A stretch of DNA of 64,000 bases from Ktedonobacter robiniae (GTDB lineage Bacteria > Chloroflexota > Ktedonobacteria > Ktedonobacterales > Ktedonobacteraceae): the NCBI RefSeq assembly GCF_016587375.1, contig NZ_BNJG01000002.1, positions 1,054,001-1,118,000 on the forward strand, written 5' to 3'. Each line of letters begins with the position of its first letter. The first letter of the stretch is position 1. This document shows positions 49,352 through 57,356 of this stretch, in pieces. The notes beneath the pieces were generated by a model. That model did not search any database and was not told where the DNA came from. It worked only from the letters and a program-made list of their open reading frames with translations. The translations under genes and the position numbers were made by a program.

Positions 49352-50212
49352 ATGAGTTCATTTGTTTTTCTGCTGGTGCTTGTGGCGGCGTTTTTGCATG
49401 CGAGCTGGAATTTTCTGGCGAAGAGGGCGGGGAATAGCAAGGGTTTTGTCTGGTTATTTAATGTGCTGTCGAGCATTATCTATGTGCCAGTGTTATCGTA
49501 TGTGCTCTTCGCCGAGCATACATCGTTCAGTTGGGTCCAGGTGTTTTTTGCGCTGGGGAGCTCCTGCCTGCACCTGGCCTACTTTCTCTTCTTGCAGCGA
49601 GGGTATGAGACTGGGGATCTCTCGCTCTCCTATCCGTTGGCGCGTGGCACGGGTCCGCTACTCTCAACGCTCTTCGCCATCGCGATTTTTAACGAGAGAC
49701 CAGCGGTGGGCGCGCTGGTGGGCATAGCGCTGCTTATCGTGGGAATCGTCTTCCTGGTGGGGAATCCCCTGCGCATCTTTGCTGAGGGGAAGCGCCGCGC
49801 TATCCTGTACGCCCTCCTTACAGGTGTGTTTATCGCTATCTATACGCTGTGGGATAAAGAGGCCGTGAGTACGCTGCATACCTCGCCGCTACTGATGATG
49901 GAGTTTACAAGCATTGTAATGGCTGTTTTGCTGCTGCCAGCTTCGCTAAAGCATTGGGGGCAGGTCAAGGAAACCTGGAGATCACAGCGCCTGGGGGTAC
50001 TGGGGGTTGCGATTCTCTCTCCCCTGGCCTACCTGATCATTCTGTTTGTTCTGATCTCGAATCCAGTCAGCCAGATCGCGCCACTACGTGAGAGCAGTGT
50101 TTTGATCGGCACCCTGATGGGGACGCGCCTCCTGGCGGAGAAACAGGGCGCGCGGCGCATAGTCTCGGCCGCGCTTATCCTGGTAGGGATTACTCTTCTC
50201 GCGATCAGCTAA
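49352..50212 (+). CDS. EamA/DMT-family transporter
   Basis: 286 residues with about ten membrane helices in two EamA repeats (about 1-135 and 150-286). Examples are SSFVFLLVLVAAFLHASWNF, LAYFLFLQRGYETGDLSLSY and the C-terminal IVSAALILVGITLLAIS. Sugar-phosphate and amino-acid metabolite exporters of this family are common. ATG 49352 is chosen with AGGAGG ten bases upstream; an earlier GTG at 49346 is possible. It is probably coregulated with the metallophosphoesterase. Confidence 0.9.
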   Translation: MSSFVFLLVLVAAFLHASWNFLAKRAGNSKGFVWLFNVLSSIIYVPVLSYVLFAEHTSFSWVQVFFALGSSCLHLAYFLFLQRGYETGDLSLSYPLARGTGPLLSTLFAIAIFNERPAVGALVGIALLIVGIVFLVGNPLRIFAEGKRRAILYALLTGVFIAIYTLWDKEAVSTLHTSPLLMMEFTSIVMAVLLLPASLKHWGQVKETWRSQRLGVLGVAILSPLAYLIILFVLISNPVSQIAPLRESSVLIGTLMGTRLLAEKQGARRIVSAALILVGITLLAIS

Positions 50213-50257
50213 TAATGACTGACAATGGTGCGGAGAGGTAGGTATATCGCATGGTGA

Positions 50258-50285
50258 GAAGAGTCCATGTTTGCATGGACTCTTC
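50258..50285 (+). terminator. Intrinsic terminator after the EamA gene
   Basis: gaagagtccatg (50258-50269) and catggactcttc (50274-50285) form a perfect 12-bp stem with loop tttg, followed by a T-rich run. Confidence 0.75.
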
Positions 50286-50425
50286 AATTTGCCAGAAATC
50301 CCTCGGGGGAAGCCAATAGTTGTTTTAACGGCAGAGGGATTCTGGTTGAGTTTGACCTCGTGAGATAGAATGGGAGAGTGCAAAACGCGCACACCGTCGT
50401 CTTTACCGCAAGGAGAATGGATTTT

Positions 50426-51199
50426 ATGGCGAGCAACTTCACCTCATCCGAAACCGGCCTCCCCTCATACGACGAGCCTATTCGCATTGTTCCTGTACAT
50501 TCGCCCTCTCTAGAAACTGCTGCTCCTACGGCGCAGCTTGTCTATAACAATGGTCCCCTGCTTACCACTGTGGAGGTCTACACCGTCTTCTGGGGCTCGC
50601 AGTGGCAGCAGGCACCCGAGAGCGACCTCGCGCAGAAGCTGAACTCCTTCTTTGATTATATCCTGACCAGTCCGCTGCTGGACCAGATGGCGGAGTATAG
50701 CACCGCCGAGCAGAAGATTGGGCGCGGGAGCCGCTCTGGCACGACAACCCTTACCACTTCAGAGCCCGGCTCTAATGTCACAGACGACCAGATCCAGCAA
50801 TTCATAACCGATGCGATTGCTAACTCTACGCTACCACAACCCACGGCCAATACGCTTTACTTTGTATACCTGCCGAGCGGGACAACGGTCACGATGAGTG
50901 GTGATAGCTCCTGCTCTTCGTTCTGCGGCTATCACAATGCCATCAACAACAAGGTCTATTATGCCGTCATGCCCTACCCCGACTGCGCAGGCTGCACCAA
51001 TAATCTCAGTGCATTCGATTCGCTCACATCGACCAGTTCGCATGAGCTGTGCGAGGCGATCACAGATCCCATCCCCGGACAGGGCTGGTACGATCAGAAC
51101 AATGGTGAGATCGGCGACATCTGCGCCTGGCAGACTCGTCAGGAGGGGAACTATACTATCCAGAAGGAATGGTCAAATAGCGCCAATTCTTGCGTCTAG
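50426..51199 (+). CDS. EXORDIUM/PHI-1-like protein with HELCEAITDP motif
   Basis: 257 residues. No signal peptide is evident. The C-terminal half contains TSTSSHELCEAITDPIPGQG and then NNGEIGDICAW, a pattern (HE..EA.TDP ... EIGD) found in plant EXORDIUM-like and many bacterial proteins. The HE with a downstream Glu suggests a metal site, but peptidase activity is not established. Several Cys lie in SSCSSFCGYH and DCAGC. The start at 50426 (MASNFTS) follows AAGGAGAATGGATTTT. A 38-bp hairpin follows the stop. Confidence 0.75.
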   Translation: MASNFTSSETGLPSYDEPIRIVPVHSPSLETAAPTAQLVYNNGPLLTTVEVYTVFWGSQWQQAPESDLAQKLNSFFDYILTSPLLDQMAEYSTAEQKIGRGSRSGTTTLTTSEPGSNVTDDQIQQFITDAIANSTLPQPTANTLYFVYLPSGTTVTMSGDSSCSSFCGYHNAINNKVYYAVMPYPDCAGCTNNLSAFDSLTSTSSHELCEAITDPIPGQGWYDQNNGEIGDICAWQTRQEGNYTIQKEWSNSANSCV

Positions 51200-51207
51200 A
51201 ATGGCAC

Positions 51208-51288
51208 GACGCTACTAAAGTACGCGTCTACATATAAAGATATGAGCGTGTCATATCTTTATATGTAGACGCGTACTTTAGTAGCGTC
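51208..51288. repeat. Very long perfect hairpin (38-bp arms)
   Basis: Arms 51208-51245 and 51251-51288, loop gcgtg, no mismatch. It begins nine bases after the stop of the preceding gene. It contains the gctact and gtacgcg words also present at 39651 and 46641. It probably acts as a terminator, but is far longer than needed. Confidence 0.85.
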
Positions 51289-51455
51289 ATCCGTTGCGTT
51301 AAAAGCGAGGGCTGTGCTTTTATAAATTTATCCTCTTCTGTGATATCAGGCTAGTAAAATGCGTATTAACGACATATATGCAATTACTCTTAAAGCTTGC
51401 TAGCAAGCTTTAAAACTATCTGTTTGAATTGCCCTTTCTAAGAAAGAGATACTAC

Positions 51456-52997
51456 ATGCCACTATCCTCGCCGTTAGCCGCCACGTCACAGGATAGCAAT
51501 ACGGCTCTGGAACATAAAAAATATCCTCACGCAAATACGTCTGGCAGCATGGGTGAACGCCTCCTCCCCTATTTATTGGCGTCTATCGATGCCTGTATCG
51601 TCCTGGTAGTGTTAAAGGGCATGGTGACCTCTCCACCTTTTAGAGAAGTTGACCAGGTTGTTCCAGCCTGGTGGCTCTTTCTTATGGCCTGTGGCTTGCT
51701 CTGGCTGGCACAAACGATGCAGCGGCTGCTTGGTTTCTGGCTGGCGCGACGTTCACAAAGCGGGGGCGTTACGTTAAAAAGACTGAGGCAGCTTACCACG
51801 CGCTGGTACTCGGGATCGCTTCTGGTGCTGCTCCTGGTCGTGATCTGGGGTCAGTGGTATACTCAGCAAGCCTTCCTGCTTGATCCGCGCTGGCTACCCC
51901 TCGCATTCGATGATATTACCAACAATCCCCTCTATATCGTCCAGGCGCTCTTCATTGCCATGCTTATAGGCTTTTTCGGCATCCGGGGTCTCGCCCTGTC
52001 GAGGAAGGAGGTCGAGGCACAAGACATCGTACAGGTATTCAAGAGTGGAATTGGCTTTCTCCTGGGCGTACTGCTGGTGCGCACGATTGGGGGAGTAAAC
52101 ACCGCAGACAGCGCGCTCTTGCTGGTCATTCCGGGCTTCCTCTTTCTGGGCCTGCTAGCACATACCCTGGTGAAGGCGGCGGAGAAGCGCAATGAGCATT
52201 ATCACGCTCAAGGATTATTGGGGAGTGTCCGGGCACAGGAGGGAAAGCTCTTGCTCAACACCCTCCTCTTTAGCCTCATGCTACTCCTGGTGACTCTATT
52301 GATTACCTTTATACTCTCGCCCAACTGGCTGGCTCAGTTGACTGATCCCTTCTTCCACTGGTTAAAGTCTTTGCCTACAAATCAGGTTCCCCCTCACGGA
52401 ATCATTGATAACAAGCATAAAGTAACTAAACAACCTGGACCAGGGCAGGCCGATCCAGAGTGGACCATTTTGCTGCGCCTGGGAGCTGGCATTCTGGCAG
52501 TCGTACTAGTGCTCATCTTAAGCACAAGGTGGATGATAGTGCGGGCCGCGAGGAGGCGCCATACACAGCAGATCATTGTGGAGATATATACCAGCGCGTG
52601 GTCCTGGGAGCTTTTTAAAGAGCAACTCAAGGCCTTCTTCAAGAGCCTCTGGCAAGACATCTTCAGGAGCCTGAGCACTCTGCATACACGTATGCGTAAG
52701 CAGCAGGACATAGCCTGGAGCGAGGAGCTCACAGGCGAGCCTGCCACGCGCACCGTGCGCGAGATCTATCGCGCATTTCTTCGCCACGCCTTCAAAGCAG
52801 GTTATGCGCGCCGGATTGACGAGACTCCGGCCGAGTTTCGCCAGCGCCTGCTTGAATCCATGCCCGCTGGAGAAGGAGAACTAACCCAGCTAACCAATGT
52901 GTACACTATGACGCGCTACAGCGGCACCCAACCAGGCGAAGGCGAAATAGCAGCCATGCGCCAGAGCTGGCAGGAACTACGCCCCAAGATAAGGTGA
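51456..52997 (+). CDS. Membrane protein with C-terminal DUF4129 domain
   Basis: 513 residues. About ten membrane helices occupy the first 380 residues in two clusters (for example YLLASIDACIVLVVLKGM, SLLVLLLVVIWGQW, TLLFSLMLLLVTLLITFIL). The C-terminal cytoplasmic domain is DUF4129-like: RTVREIYRAFLRHAFKAGYA, ETPAEFRQRLLESMPAG, LTNVYTMTRYSG. Such proteins often accompany MoxR/DUF58 or transglutaminase genes; none is adjacent here. ATG 51456 follows AAAGAGATACTAC. Confidence 0.85.
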   Translation: MPLSSPLAATSQDSNTALEHKKYPHANTSGSMGERLLPYLLASIDACIVLVVLKGMVTSPPFREVDQVVPAWWLFLMACGLLWLAQTMQRLLGFWLARRSQSGGVTLKRLRQLTTRWYSGSLLVLLLVVIWGQWYTQQAFLLDPRWLPLAFDDITNNPLYIVQALFIAMLIGFFGIRGLALSRKEVEAQDIVQVFKSGIGFLLGVLLVRTIGGVNTADSALLLVIPGFLFLGLLAHTLVKAAEKRNEHYHAQGLLGSVRAQEGKLLLNTLLFSLMLLLVTLLITFILSPNWLAQLTDPFFHWLKSLPTNQVPPHGIIDNKHKVTKQPGPGQADPEWTILLRLGAGILAVVLVLILSTRWMIVRAARRRHTQQIIVEIYTSAWSWELFKEQLKAFFKSLWQDIFRSLSTLHTRMRKQQDIAWSEELTGEPATRTVREIYRAFLRHAFKAGYARRIDETPAEFRQRLLESMPAGEGELTQLTNVYTMTRYSGTQPGEGEIAAMRQSWQELRPKIR

Positions 52998-53054
52998 GGA
53001 TTAATTGTGTGATGCCGGGTTGCCTGTGGCAACCCGGCATCACACAATTAATCC
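52998..53054. terminator. 27-bp perfect hairpin starting at the DUF4129 gene stop codon
   Basis: Arms 52998-53024 and 53028-53054, loop tgt, perfect. It lies between convergent genes, so it is probably a bidirectional terminator, and it belongs by sequence (gtgtgatgcc, gggttgcc) with the hairpins at 48181 and 49193. Confidence 0.8.
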
Positions 53055-53080
53055 AAATATCAATATAGAAGCGCACTCCT

Positions 53081-53404
53081 TTAATCGGTGTGAAAGACCT
53101 CGCGCATGACGGACCACCACTCGCCCTCGGCCTGGTCGGCAAGCGGTTCTTGCATGGGATCGGTGTGCTGCCACCATTCCTGCGTCTTGGGATCGGCGGC
53201 CATGCGCGCCATATCGGCGGCAAAGTCGTCTCCGATATACTCAAAGTAGGCAAAGAGTAGAGTGCCGTGGCGAAAAATAGTATAGTTACGAATATGGCAG
53301 GCCTCGATTGTGGCCAATACCTCCGGCCAGACCTCTTCATGGATGCGCTCATAGGCTTCGATCTGCCCTGGTTTTACCCCAATAATCTGTCCATAGCGTT
53401 TCAT
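53081..53404 (-). CDS. L-rhamnose mutarotase family protein
   Basis: 107 residues, a ferredoxin-like dimeric fold: MKRYGQIIGVKPGQIEAYER, IHEEVWPEVLATIEACHIRN, YTIFRHGTLLFAYFEYIGDD and the signature WWQHTDPMQEPLA followed by WWSVMREVFHTD. The conserved His and Trp-Trp pairs of RhaM-type epimerases are present. It interconverts anomers of L-rhamnose or a similar sugar. No rhamnose operon is next to it. The start at 53404 follows GGAGGGAGATTCAGAAC. Confidence 0.9.
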   Translation of the reverse strand: MKRYGQIIGVKPGQIEAYERIHEEVWPEVLATIEACHIRNYTIFRHGTLLFAYFEYIGDDFAADMARMAADPKTQEWWQHTDPMQEPLADQAEGEWWSVMREVFHTD

Positions 53405-53673
53405 GTTCTGAATCTCCCTCCTCGAAGATAAGAGTACGTGAGAAAAGGGAGGATTGTCAATGAGCAGGTTCTCCTTCCTCGTTGCAGAGACCGATTGCCT
53501 ATCCGGAGAGCCGTGCTGATTTTCCCACCCGTGATATTTGTCATGGTCAAATCTGGAGGAATTTCACTTCTCCTCCTGCCCAGATGCAGGTACACTCCTG
53601 TGTAGAAGTTCACCAGGATGAACACACGGAAATAAGCATATCAGAGCAAATCCGTAGGAGGTTGATTGTCATC

Positions 53674-54075
53674 ATGACAGCACGTATTCTTCAGATCATC
53701 GTTGGTCTTGCCGGGCTATGTGCCCTGGTGCTTGGCCTGGTAATCTGGATCGCCAACACTGACCTGACTGACATCCATATGTTCTTCGGCCTGCTTGTCA
53801 CCCTGGGGCTGCTGGTGATGAGCATTATCGCACTCACCGCCAGGGGACAGCGCATCTGGGGCATGGTCGGGATCGTCTACGCCATCATCCTGCTAATTTT
53901 TGGCGAGTTGCAATTCAACCTGCTCGTCGGGAATCTGCACTGGCTGATCCAGGCGCTGCATCTGCTGGCCGGCATCGGCGCTATCGTGCTAACGAGCGCA
54001 ATCGGCGCGCGCTACAGGACGCTTAAGCGCGGCGAGGCGAAGCCTGAGGCTGCATCTCAAGTGTCGCGGCTCTGA
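53674..54075 (+). CDS. Small four-helix membrane protein, function unknown
   Basis: 133 residues. Four membrane segments: ILQIIVGLAGLCALVLGLVI, IHMFFGLLVTLGLLVMSIIA, IWGMVGIVYAIILLIFGELQ and LIQALHLLAGIGAIVLTSAI. A basic C-terminal tail. It resembles uncharacterised membrane proteins of the DUF4149/SPW-like size class, but no name can be given. The start at 53674 (MTARIL) has TAGGAGG about 12 bases upstream. It is probably cotranscribed with the following NAD(P)-binding protein gene. Confidence 0.75.
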   Translation: MTARILQIIVGLAGLCALVLGLVIWIANTDLTDIHMFFGLLVTLGLLVMSIIALTARGQRIWGMVGIVYAIILLIFGELQFNLLVGNLHWLIQALHLLAGIGAIVLTSAIGARYRTLKRGEAKPEAASQVSRL

Positions 54076-54168
54076 GTTTCTGTTTGCTGAAAAGTCGTCA
54101 CACGCCGCAGGAGGCCGATACATGTATGCGCAGCATGCAAGATACAGGGAAGCACGGAAGGAAAAACG

Positions 54169-54933
54169 ATGCAACATATTCTGGTGACCGGCGGTGCAGG
54201 AAGGCTGGGCAGCCTGGTGGTAAAGCACTTGAGCGCCGCTGGCTATCGGGTGCATGGGATGAGTCGCCGGGCCAGCCCGGGAGAGGATTGGCCCGGCGCT
54301 GAGTGGAAGCAGGCTGATCTGGTGACCGGCGAGGGCCTCTCTCGCGCCGTCCAGGGCATGGATGTGGTGGTCCATACCGCCGGCCAAGGGACCTGGCAGG
54401 TCGATTTCGAAGGCACGCGCCGCCTGCTGGATGCTGCCCGCCTGGCGGGTGTCTCGCATGTGGTCTACATTTCGATTATGGGCATTGATCGGGTCCTATA
54501 TAACTATGGCAAAGTCAAGCTCGCCTGCGAAGATCTCATCGAGCACAGCGGTATTTCCTGGTCCATCCTGAGAGCGACCCAGTTTCATTACCTCATCGAG
54601 CTCATGCTGCACAAGCTGACCAGGCTTCCCCTGGTGCTGCTTGTGCCGACTGACCTGCTGCTGCAACCGGTGGCCGAGGAGGAAGTGGCCGGGCGCCTCT
54701 GTGAGATCGTCCAGGCCGGCCCCTCCGGTCGCCTGCCAGATATGGGTGGCCCGCAGGTCTACACTTCGGGAGAGCTGGCACGGATCTGGCTCAAGCAGCA
54801 TGGGATGCACCGTATCATTCTCCCGATCTTCCTGCCTGGCAAAACCGCCCGCGGCCTGCGCCAGGGTGGCAATACCTGCCCCCAACAGGCGACTGGTACA
54901 ATCAGCTGGGAAGCATGGCTCCAGCACCACTAA
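54169..54933 (+). CDS. NAD(P)-binding NmrA/atypical SDR family protein
   Basis: 254 residues. The Rossmann Gly motif is at the N-terminus, MQHILVTGGAGRLGSLVVKH; the middle has GMDVVVHTAGQGTW and VSHVVYISIMGIDRVLYNYG, with the Lys of YGKVKLACEDLIEHSG. It is an NmrA-like or divergent SDR, perhaps a redox sensor or oxidoreductase. The start follows GGAAGGAAAAACG. Adjacent membrane protein upstream. Confidence 0.9.
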   Translation: MQHILVTGGAGRLGSLVVKHLSAAGYRVHGMSRRASPGEDWPGAEWKQADLVTGEGLSRAVQGMDVVVHTAGQGTWQVDFEGTRRLLDAARLAGVSHVVYISIMGIDRVLYNYGKVKLACEDLIEHSGISWSILRATQFHYLIELMLHKLTRLPLVLLVPTDLLLQPVAEEEVAGRLCEIVQAGPSGRLPDMGGPQVYTSGELARIWLKQHGMHRIILPIFLPGKTARGLRQGGNTCPQQATGTISWEAWLQHH

Positions 54934-55143
54934 GATCTTATTCCGAAACCCAACGTCACTGGCGTGACTAGCGCTTCGCGCTCAGGGTTTTCGGATATGA
55001 AGTAAGTCCGTATCCTGGAATTCTTGGAGATGTGTTTCGCTTTCGCAGCCAACTCAAGCTAGCTGAGAGACAAGCGAGGGTCAGGCTGACTGGGTGAGAA
55101 CCGGAATCAAGAGCGAGAAGAACTCTACGAGAGGAGGAAACAG

Positions 55144-55293
55144 ATGCATATTTCCCGAGAGGGTCAGCTAGTAACGTTGATCAATGTTTTTGAGACGAAA
55201 CCCGAGCAGCAACAGGAACTGATCGATACGTGGGTGCGCTTCGTCGAGTCCGTCATGGAGGGTGGGCCGGGCAAAACGGCGGTGGTAAAATGA
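55144..55293 (+). pseudogene. Truncated antibiotic-biosynthesis-monooxygenase-like gene
   Basis: 49 residues, MHISREGQLVTLINVFETKP, then EQQQELIDTWVRFVESVMEG, then a short foreign end before TGA. This is the first half of an ABM-domain monooxygenase, with a perfect GAGAGGAGG ribosome site. The remaining strands are missing, replaced by sequence in which the kinase gene begins 53 bases later. A deletion probably fused it to the kinase upstream region. Confidence 0.6.
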
Positions 55294-55345
55294 GAGCGGA
55301 TGCCCAGTGACATCATTTGTGGCGCCGAAAAGAAGGGGTCCTGTT

Positions 55346-56611
55346 ATGCGAGTACGAGACGAGAATCCGTGGCGAGCAAAGGAAAATATAAGCCAGGAGG
55401 AAGTCGAGACGAACGATGAAGTGATGAGGGAGAGTGGCGTCACCATCCCCATCTGGCGGCTCTACCAGCACTTCTGGCTACTGATTTGTCTGTCTTTTCC
55501 TCTGATTTCTTTGGTACGCAAACCAGATACCTGGCTTCGTCTCGCTGTGAGCAGCACGGCCCTGCTCTTTTTTGCGATCAGTTATACCTGGATCATGTGG
55601 CCGCATCCCGCGAGCCGGGGAGTGCGAACCCGTGGCCGATCCCATCTGTCGGTACCCCTGTTGGTTGCGCTCGGCCTCCAGGTCACCGTGTTCAGCCTCC
55701 TTGATGATCCTGCCTGGCTCTGGCCCTTTCTTGGGGTGAGTGCCATGGCTGGAGTGGTGCTCCCCATGCGCCGGGCGGGGGTGGTCGTCGTGATCTTGAC
55801 GCTGTTGCCGCTCCTCATCACTATCTTCACCCATGGAGACGTGGCAGGAATCAATTGGTGGTGGCTCATCGCGCTGATGCTGCTGGTGCGAGGGCTGGGC
55901 CTGGATATGATTGGCGTATCCCGCCTGGGCAGCGCCCTTCGAGAACTGCATACGGCACGCCGAGCACTTGCTCGCCTGAAAGTGGAGGAAGAGCGCCTGC
56001 GCCTGGCGCGGGATTTGCATGATCTGCTGGGACAAAGGCTCTCGGTGATCACCCTGAAGAGTGAACTGGCCCGTGGCCTGATCACGGAAGATCCCGCCCG
56101 CTGTGCCCAGGAACTCGCTGAGATTGAACAGGTCGGGCGGATGACACTGCGCGAAGTTCGCAAGACCGTCGCGGGCTACCGGCAACCGCGACTTGTGAGC
56201 GAATTGGACGGAGCACAACAACTGCTCGAAGCAGCGGGGATCGAGTATTCCGTTGAGCAGCTTCATGAAGAGCTTCCCCAGTCACTCGATGCGGCCCTGG
56301 CGTGGACGGTGAGGGAAGGGGTCACCAACGTCATCCGTCACAGCCGGGCACGACACTGTCTGCTGCGGTTCACGCGGGTTCAGGGGTGGATTGGGGTGGA
56401 GATACTCAACGATAGGGAAGGGACAGCAGATGCTGGCACGCAACGCATCGGCCAGGGGAGTGGGCTGCTTGGCCTGCGGGAACGGGTGAGTGTACTGGGA
56501 GGAATGATGGAAGCTGGTCCACTTCTGCTGGAAGGCGAGCCACATTTTCGCTTACATGTGGAACTGCCGATGCAGCCCCAGATGGAAGTGACAACTATAC
56601 CGGAGGAATGA
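55346..56611 (+). CDS. Sensor histidine kinase, HisKA_3 (DesK/LiaS/NarX-like)
   Basis: 421 residues. Six or so membrane helices lie at about 40-205 (for example FWLLICLSFPLISLVRK, LLVALGLQVTVFSLL, VVVVILTLLPLLITIF). HisKA_3 has the phosphoacceptor His in RLRLARDLHDLLGQRLSVIT. HATPase_c has VREGVTNVIRHSRARHC (N-box) and GQGSGLLGLRERVSVLGG. ATG 55346 follows AAGGGG. It overlaps the next gene in ATGA, so it forms a cognate two-component pair. The signal is probably membrane-derived. Confidence 0.92.
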   Translation: MRVRDENPWRAKENISQEEVETNDEVMRESGVTIPIWRLYQHFWLLICLSFPLISLVRKPDTWLRLAVSSTALLFFAISYTWIMWPHPASRGVRTRGRSHLSVPLLVALGLQVTVFSLLDDPAWLWPFLGVSAMAGVVLPMRRAGVVVVILTLLPLLITIFTHGDVAGINWWWLIALMLLVRGLGLDMIGVSRLGSALRELHTARRALARLKVEEERLRLARDLHDLLGQRLSVITLKSELARGLITEDPARCAQELAEIEQVGRMTLREVRKTVAGYRQPRLVSELDGAQQLLEAAGIEYSVEQLHEELPQSLDAALAWTVREGVTNVIRHSRARHCLLRFTRVQGWIGVEILNDREGTADAGTQRIGQGSGLLGLRERVSVLGGMMEAGPLLLEGEPHFRLHVELPMQPQMEVTTIPEE

Positions 56612-56613
56612 TC

Positions 56614-57219
56614 ATGATCCGTGTGCTATTGGCAGAAGATCAGGCGATGGTGCGTGGGGCACTGGCAGCGTTACTGAGTCGAGAACCAGATATCGAAGTC
56701 GTCGCGGAAGTGGCGCGGGGGGATACGGTCGTCGAAGCAGCCCTGACGGCTCTCCCAGATGTAGCGCTGCTGGATATTGAAATGCCTGGGGGAGGCGGTC
56801 TCGAAGCTTCCCACGCGTTGCGCACGGCGTTGCCATCCTGCCGCGTAGTGATCCTGACTACCTTTGGGCGTAGCGGCTATCTGCGCCGGGCGATGGAGAG
56901 CGGGGCAGTTGGCTTTCTGCTCAAAGATGCCCCAGCCTCCGAACTCGCTTTCGCTCTACGGCGGGTGATGCAGGGGGAACGAGTCGTTGATCCTGAACTG
57001 GCCTTGCTGGCGCTTTCGGAGGGAAACAATCCCTTGACCTATCGAGAGCGGGAGGTGCTCGCCGCCGCCCTTCCTGGCCTCAGTCATGCAGAGATCGCTG
57101 CACGCCTTTCTTTATCCGAAGGAACGGTGCGCAATCACCTTTCCGCAGCCATGCAGAAATTGGGGGCACGCAATCGGATGGAGGCGGCACACCTGGCCGA
57201 ACAAAAGGGATGGTTGTGA
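56614..57219 (+). CDS. LuxR/NarL-type response regulator
   Basis: 201 residues. The receiver domain has IRVLLAEDQAMVRGALAALL (acidic pocket), the phospho-acceptor Asp in DVALLDIEMPG, and VILTTF and LLKDAP for the conserved Thr and Lys. A LuxR HTH lies at about 140-195: LTYREREVLAAALPGLSHAE, IAARLSLSEGTVRNHLSAAM. The ATG at 56614 follows GGAGGAATGATC and pairs with the kinase just upstream. No target promoter can be named. Confidence 0.93.
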   Translation: MIRVLLAEDQAMVRGALAALLSREPDIEVVAEVARGDTVVEAALTALPDVALLDIEMPGGGGLEASHALRTALPSCRVVILTTFGRSGYLRRAMESGAVGFLLKDAPASELAFALRRVMQGERVVDPELALLALSEGNNPLTYREREVLAAALPGLSHAEIAARLSLSEGTVRNHLSAAMQKLGARNRMEAAHLAEQKGWL

Positions 57220-57356
57220 TCCCGCTTCTCTCATTCCCTCGCTTTGTGGAGCGGCATGGGAGCTACCCTGAAACGAAAAGTATTCTGAGAAACGCCACAT
57301 CCATTGTATGTGCTATACTCAAAGGTACTTCATCAGAGGAGAGAAGAGGGAATAAA

